Shown here piece after piece: positions 5,779 to 7,789 of a stretch of DNA of 7,789 bases. Source of the DNA: Actinomycetota bacterium (lineage in GTDB: Bacteria > Actinomycetota > Actinomycetes > Nanopelagicales > Nanopelagicaceae); contig CANCUC010000034.1 of assembly GCA_947381255.1 (NCBI GenBank), positions 1-7,789 of the forward strand, written 5' to 3'. The position numbers and the translations under genes are program-made. The stretch's first letter is position 1; each line of letters begins with the position of its first letter. The notes under the pieces are model-generated. The model was not told the DNA's origin and ran no database searches. It saw only the letters and a list, made by a program, of their open reading frames with translations.

Positions 5779-5811
5779 CTTCAGATTCCGTTTAGGACAA
5801 GTTCACATATA
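5779..5811 (+). promoter_or_regulatory. three 11-bp direct repeats, PHO-box-like, upstream of phoU
   Basis: Units begin at 5779 (CTTCAG), 5790 (GTTTAG) and 5801 (GTTCAC), each followed by five less conserved bases, so the period is exactly 11 bp. Actinobacterial PHO boxes bound by PhoP/RegX3-type regulators are direct repeats of 11-nt units with a GTTCACC-like core; the third unit matches that best. The array occupies the -35 zone of the phoU promoter and touches its -10. regX3 is encoded nearby, so RegX3 is the likely binder. This is inference from spacing and core sequence. Confidence 0.55.
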
Positions 5812-5813
5812 GT
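5808..5813 (+). promoter_or_regulatory. -10 element of phoU
   Basis: TATAGT is a close match to TATAAT. Transcription would begin near 5820, about 30 nt before the ATG at 5850 and after the upstream GTG at 5817, which supports the downstream start. The -35 position holds the 11-bp repeats and no TTGACA-like hexamer, as in activator-dependent promoters. Confidence 0.6.
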
Positions 5814-5849
5814 CCTGTGCCAGAGCAGGGGGCGAGGTACCCTTCACCA

Positions 5850-6500
5850 ATGCGCGATGTATTCCACGAGGAGCTCGAGTCCATTACGGCCGACCACCTC
5901 AAAATGACAGCCCTGGTCCGCGATGCAATTGAGTCAGCCACCAAGGCTCTACTCAATGCAGATCTTCAATTGGCTGAAAAGGTAATTGCAGATGATCTTG
6001 CTGTCGACACCATCCAGCACAACTTGGATGAGCGCACCATCAACATCATGGCTCGCCAACAACCTGTTGCTTCAGACCTTCGTCGCCTTGTTAGCTCACT
6101 TCGCATCAGCGCAGATCTTGAGCGTATGGGCGATCTCGCTCACCACATTGCCAAGTTGGCACGTATGCGCTTTCCAAATAAGGCTGTTCCAGATGAGGTT
6201 GTTGAGACAATCGCTGAGATGGGATTTGCCGCCTCACGTATCGTCGACAAGATGGCAGTAGTATTAGAATTTCACGATACCAACCGCGCACTCGAAATTG
6301 ATGCCGATGATGATGAGATGGATAAGTTGCAACGCAAATTAATCTCAACCATTCTCGGTCCAGATTGGAAGCATTCGGTTGAGTCTGCCGTGGATATGGC
6401 CTTTGCTAGCCGTTACTACGAGCGCTTCTCAGATCACGCGGTCTCTATCGCACAACGGGTGTACTACACCGAGACCGGCGAATTCGCTCCTAAGAGTTAA
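5850..6500 (+). CDS. phoU: phosphate signalling complex protein PhoU
   Basis: 216 residues from ATG at 5850. PhoU is a cytosolic protein of two three-helix bundles that links the phosphate transporter and the phosphate sensor kinase and dampens signalling when phosphate is plentiful. Both bundles show the metal-binding E-x3-D motif: ERMGD at 91-95 and ERFSD at 191-195. Other family features are LARQQPVASDLR-like ARQQPVASDLR (68-78) and SLRISADLERMGDLAHHIAKLAR. The start is chosen because actinobacterial PhoU begins MRD.(F/Y)HEEL; an in-frame GTG at 5817 would add 11 residues but is only 3 nt past the -10. A GAGG lies 12 nt upstream of the ATG, a loose ribosome binding site. It diverges from senX3, and no pst transport genes are in the window. 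Its stop is one base from the convergent gpmA stop. Confidence 0.95.
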   Translation: MRDVFHEELESITADHLKMTALVRDAIESATKALLNADLQLAEKVIADDLAVDTIQHNLDERTINIMARQQPVASDLRRLVSSLRISADLERMGDLAHHIAKLARMRFPNKAVPDEVVETIAEMGFAASRIVDKMAVVLEFHDTNRALEIDADDDEMDKLQRKLISTILGPDWKHSVESAVDMAFASRYYERFSDHAVSIAQRVYYTETGEFAPKS

Positions 6501-6501
6501 G

Positions 6502-7248
6502 TTACTTCTTACCCTGATTAGCTACTGCGGTAATTGCATCTGCAGCGGCGGCTGGATCTAAGTACTCGCCACCCTTTGTAACTGGGGTGAAATCATCATT
6601 GAGCTCATAGAGCAATGGGATTCCAGTTGGAATATTGAGTCCTGCAATATCGGCATCTGAAATTCCATCGAGATGCTTTACAAGTGCGCGAAGTGAATTT
6701 CCGTGAGCAGTCACAAGCACCGTCTTATGCGCCGTGAGATCAGGGATGATCGCGTCAAACCAATAAGGCAACATACGAACAACTACATCCTTGAGGCACT
6801 CTGACTTTGGAAGTGCATCTCCAAGATCTGCGTAACGTGGGTCGTGCGCCTGACTGAACTCATCATTATCTTCGATGGGTGGAGGCGGAACATCGAAAGA
6901 GCGACGCCAGAGCATGAATTGCTCCTCGCCATAGGCAGCCAGAGTCTGAGCCTTATCTTTTCCTTGCAAGGCGCCGTAGTGACGCTCATTTAAACGCCAT
7001 GAGCGATGCACTGGAATCCAGGAGCGATCACATTCGTCAAGGGCAATTTGGGAGGTGTTAATCGCGCGACGCAAGAGTGAGGTATGGACGATATTTGGAA
7101 GTAATCCGCGCTCTTTAAGGAGTTCCCCGCCGCGCTTTGCTTCAGCCCGGCCCTTCTCAGAGAGGTTTACATCGACCCAACCAGTGAAGAGATTCTTAGC
7201 GTTCCACTCGGATTCACCATGACGAAGCAAGATTAATTGTGTGCTCAT
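6502..7248 (-). CDS. gpmA: 2,3-bisphosphoglycerate-dependent phosphoglycerate mutase
   Basis: 248 residues, the normal length for the dPGM family. It interconverts 3- and 2-phosphoglycerate in glycolysis and gluconeogenesis. The phosphohistidine motif LRHGESEWN has H10; the other catalytic residues are R61 (SLLRRAINT), E88 (RLNERHYGALQG) and H182 (VTAHGNSLRALV). The complete PPPP-I insertion and the GEYLD tail are those of true dPGM, not of the smaller histidine phosphatases. The ATG at 7248 overlaps the mshA stop by four bases (ATGA), and no Shine-Dalgarno precedes it, so translation is probably coupled to mshA. Gene order mshA-gpm-senX3-regX3 is also that of Mycobacterium, here with phoU inserted between gpm and senX3. 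The 3' end abuts phoU, leaving no room for a conventional terminator outside coding sequence. Confidence 0.96.
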   Translation of the reverse strand: MSTQLILLRHGESEWNAKNLFTGWVDVNLSEKGRAEAKRGGELLKERGLLPNIVHTSLLRRAINTSQIALDECDRSWIPVHRSWRLNERHYGALQGKDKAQTLAAYGEEQFMLWRRSFDVPPPPIEDNDEFSQAHDPRYADLGDALPKSECLKDVVVRMLPYWFDAIIPDLTAHKTVLVTAHGNSLRALVKHLDGISDADIAGLNIPTGIPLLYELNDDFTPVTKGGEYLDPAAAADAITAVANQGKK

Positions 7249-7789
7249 TGCACCAGTTTAATAGAAGATTCCTCGCCCCGAGACAGTACCCAGTCATATA
7301 CATCTAATGTTCGCCTTGCAGTCGACTCCCAACCAAAATTGGCTGCGTGATTAATTGCGCCGAGCGATAAGCCCATGCGACGAGCGGGATCAGCTAATAG
7401 TCGGGAGATAACTGCGGCCCAGGCTTTAGGGTCATGTCCGTCAACAAGGGATCCTGAAATTCCATCAGCGACTGCGGTGCGAAGTCCGCCAACGGCAGTT
7501 GCGACTACGGGAGTTCCACACGCCTGTGCTTCGAGGGCGACCAGACCAAAACTCTCAGAGTAACTCGGAACGCAGACCAGGTCAGAGGCGCGGTACCAAT
7601 CCGGAAGTTCGTTTCGAGGGACAGGTGCTACAAAGTGAATGACATCATCGACGCCGAGGAACTTTGCGAGAGTTTTTAGCCGTTCTGGTTCAGCTTCACC
7701 AGCTCCTGATGCCCCACCCATAATTACTAGAGCGAGTTTGGCGCGAAGATGTGGAGTGTGATCTAGCAACTCTGCGACGGCGCGCACCA
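7245..7789 (-). CDS. mshA: D-inositol-3-phosphate glycosyltransferase MshA, C-terminal part (cut by window edge)
   Basis: The frame is open to the window end and gives the last 180 or so residues of a GT4 (GT-B fold) retaining glycosyltransferase. The C-terminal Rossmann domain is visible: LALVIMGGASGAG, then HFVAPVPRNELPDWYRASDL, then the EX7E motif in ESFGLVALE, then EAQACGTPVVATAVGGL and DGISGSLVDGHD. This combination is typical of MshA, which joins GlcNAc from UDP-GlcNAc to inositol 3-phosphate as the first step of mycothiol synthesis. The neighbour gpmA, overlapping by ATGA, is conserved with mshA in actinobacteria and supports the call. A sucrose-synthase-like GT4 is the less likely alternative. 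The GTG at 7787 is an internal valine codon (LVRAVAELL type), not a start. Confidence 0.88.
   Translation of the reverse strand, partial: VRAVAELLDHTPHLRAKLALVIMGGASGAGEAEPERLKTLAKFLGVDDVIHFVAPVPRNELPDWYRASDLVCVPSYSESFGLVALEAQACGTPVVATAVGGLRTAVADGISGSLVDGHDPKAWAAVISRLLADPARRMGLSLGAINHAANFGWESTARRTLDVYDWVLSRGEESSIKLVQ

Noticed and set aside
5817..5849. Upstream GTG that would extend PhoU by 11 residues
   Set aside because: It is 3 nt after the -10 TATAGT, probably before the transcript start, and PhoU homologues begin at MRD.
6491..6511. Weak stem TAAGA/TCTTA at the phoU-gpmA junction as a bidirectional terminator
   Set aside because: Five A/T-rich pairs plus a wobble and mismatch, no U-tract on either strand; too weak to call.
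7785..7787. GTG as a start of the glycosyltransferase
   Set aside because: The frame is open to the window edge and about half of the GT-B fold is missing, so this is an internal valine codon of a truncated gene.

Overview
The window carries ten protein-coding genes, two of them cut by the window edges. I see no RNA gene, mobile element, CRISPR array or gene-free stretch over 300 bases. Base composition is intermediate (near half GC by eye). The proteins are clearly actinobacterial: CarD lines up residue for residue with the mycobacterial protein as I remember it, and a SenX3-RegX3 pair, a PhoU of the 'MRD.FHEEL' type and a mycothiol glycosyltransferase (MshA) are present. Very tight packing, convergent genes that touch at their stop codons, and moderate GC suggest a streamlined actinobacterium, perhaps a freshwater Nanopelagicales (acI) relative. 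That placement is inference.

Left block, minus strand: carD, ispDF, cysS and rlmB (partial) form one probable operon. It is read from a promoter just upstream of carD (-10 TACAAT at 3376-3381). It links a global RNA polymerase regulator to two steps of the MEP isoprenoid pathway (fused in one protein), cysteinyl-tRNA synthesis and 23S rRNA 2'-O-methylation. A 7-bp hairpin sits across the carD stop and just ahead of the ispDF start.

Middle block: a small lipoprotein gene diverges from carD, with a 12-bp perfect palindrome between them. It runs head-on into regX3, the two stop codons abutting with no spacer. senX3 and regX3 overlap by one base on the minus strand. phoU diverges from senX3 across a 142-bp regulatory region. 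That region holds three 11-bp direct repeat units resembling an actinobacterial PHO box, a -10 for phoU, and an inverted repeat over a probable leaderless senX3 start. The set looks like a phosphate-responsive two-component module with PhoU. Unusually, this SenX3 has no membrane segment.

Right block, minus strand: mshA (C-terminal part only) overlaps gpmA by four bases, so mycothiol synthesis is coupled to a glycolytic phosphoglycerate mutase. gpmA ends one base from the phoU stop.

Gene order joins two arrangements I recall from other actinobacteria: mshA-gpm-senX3-regX3 (Mycobacterium) and phoU-phoRP-carD-ispDF region-cysS-rlmB (Streptomyces). The region is therefore mostly conserved housekeeping DNA. 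The points worth a second look are the soluble SenX3, the repeat array ahead of phoU, the IspDF fusion with altered IspF residues, and the intercistronic and intergenic palindromes. I did not find an obviously new multigene system.
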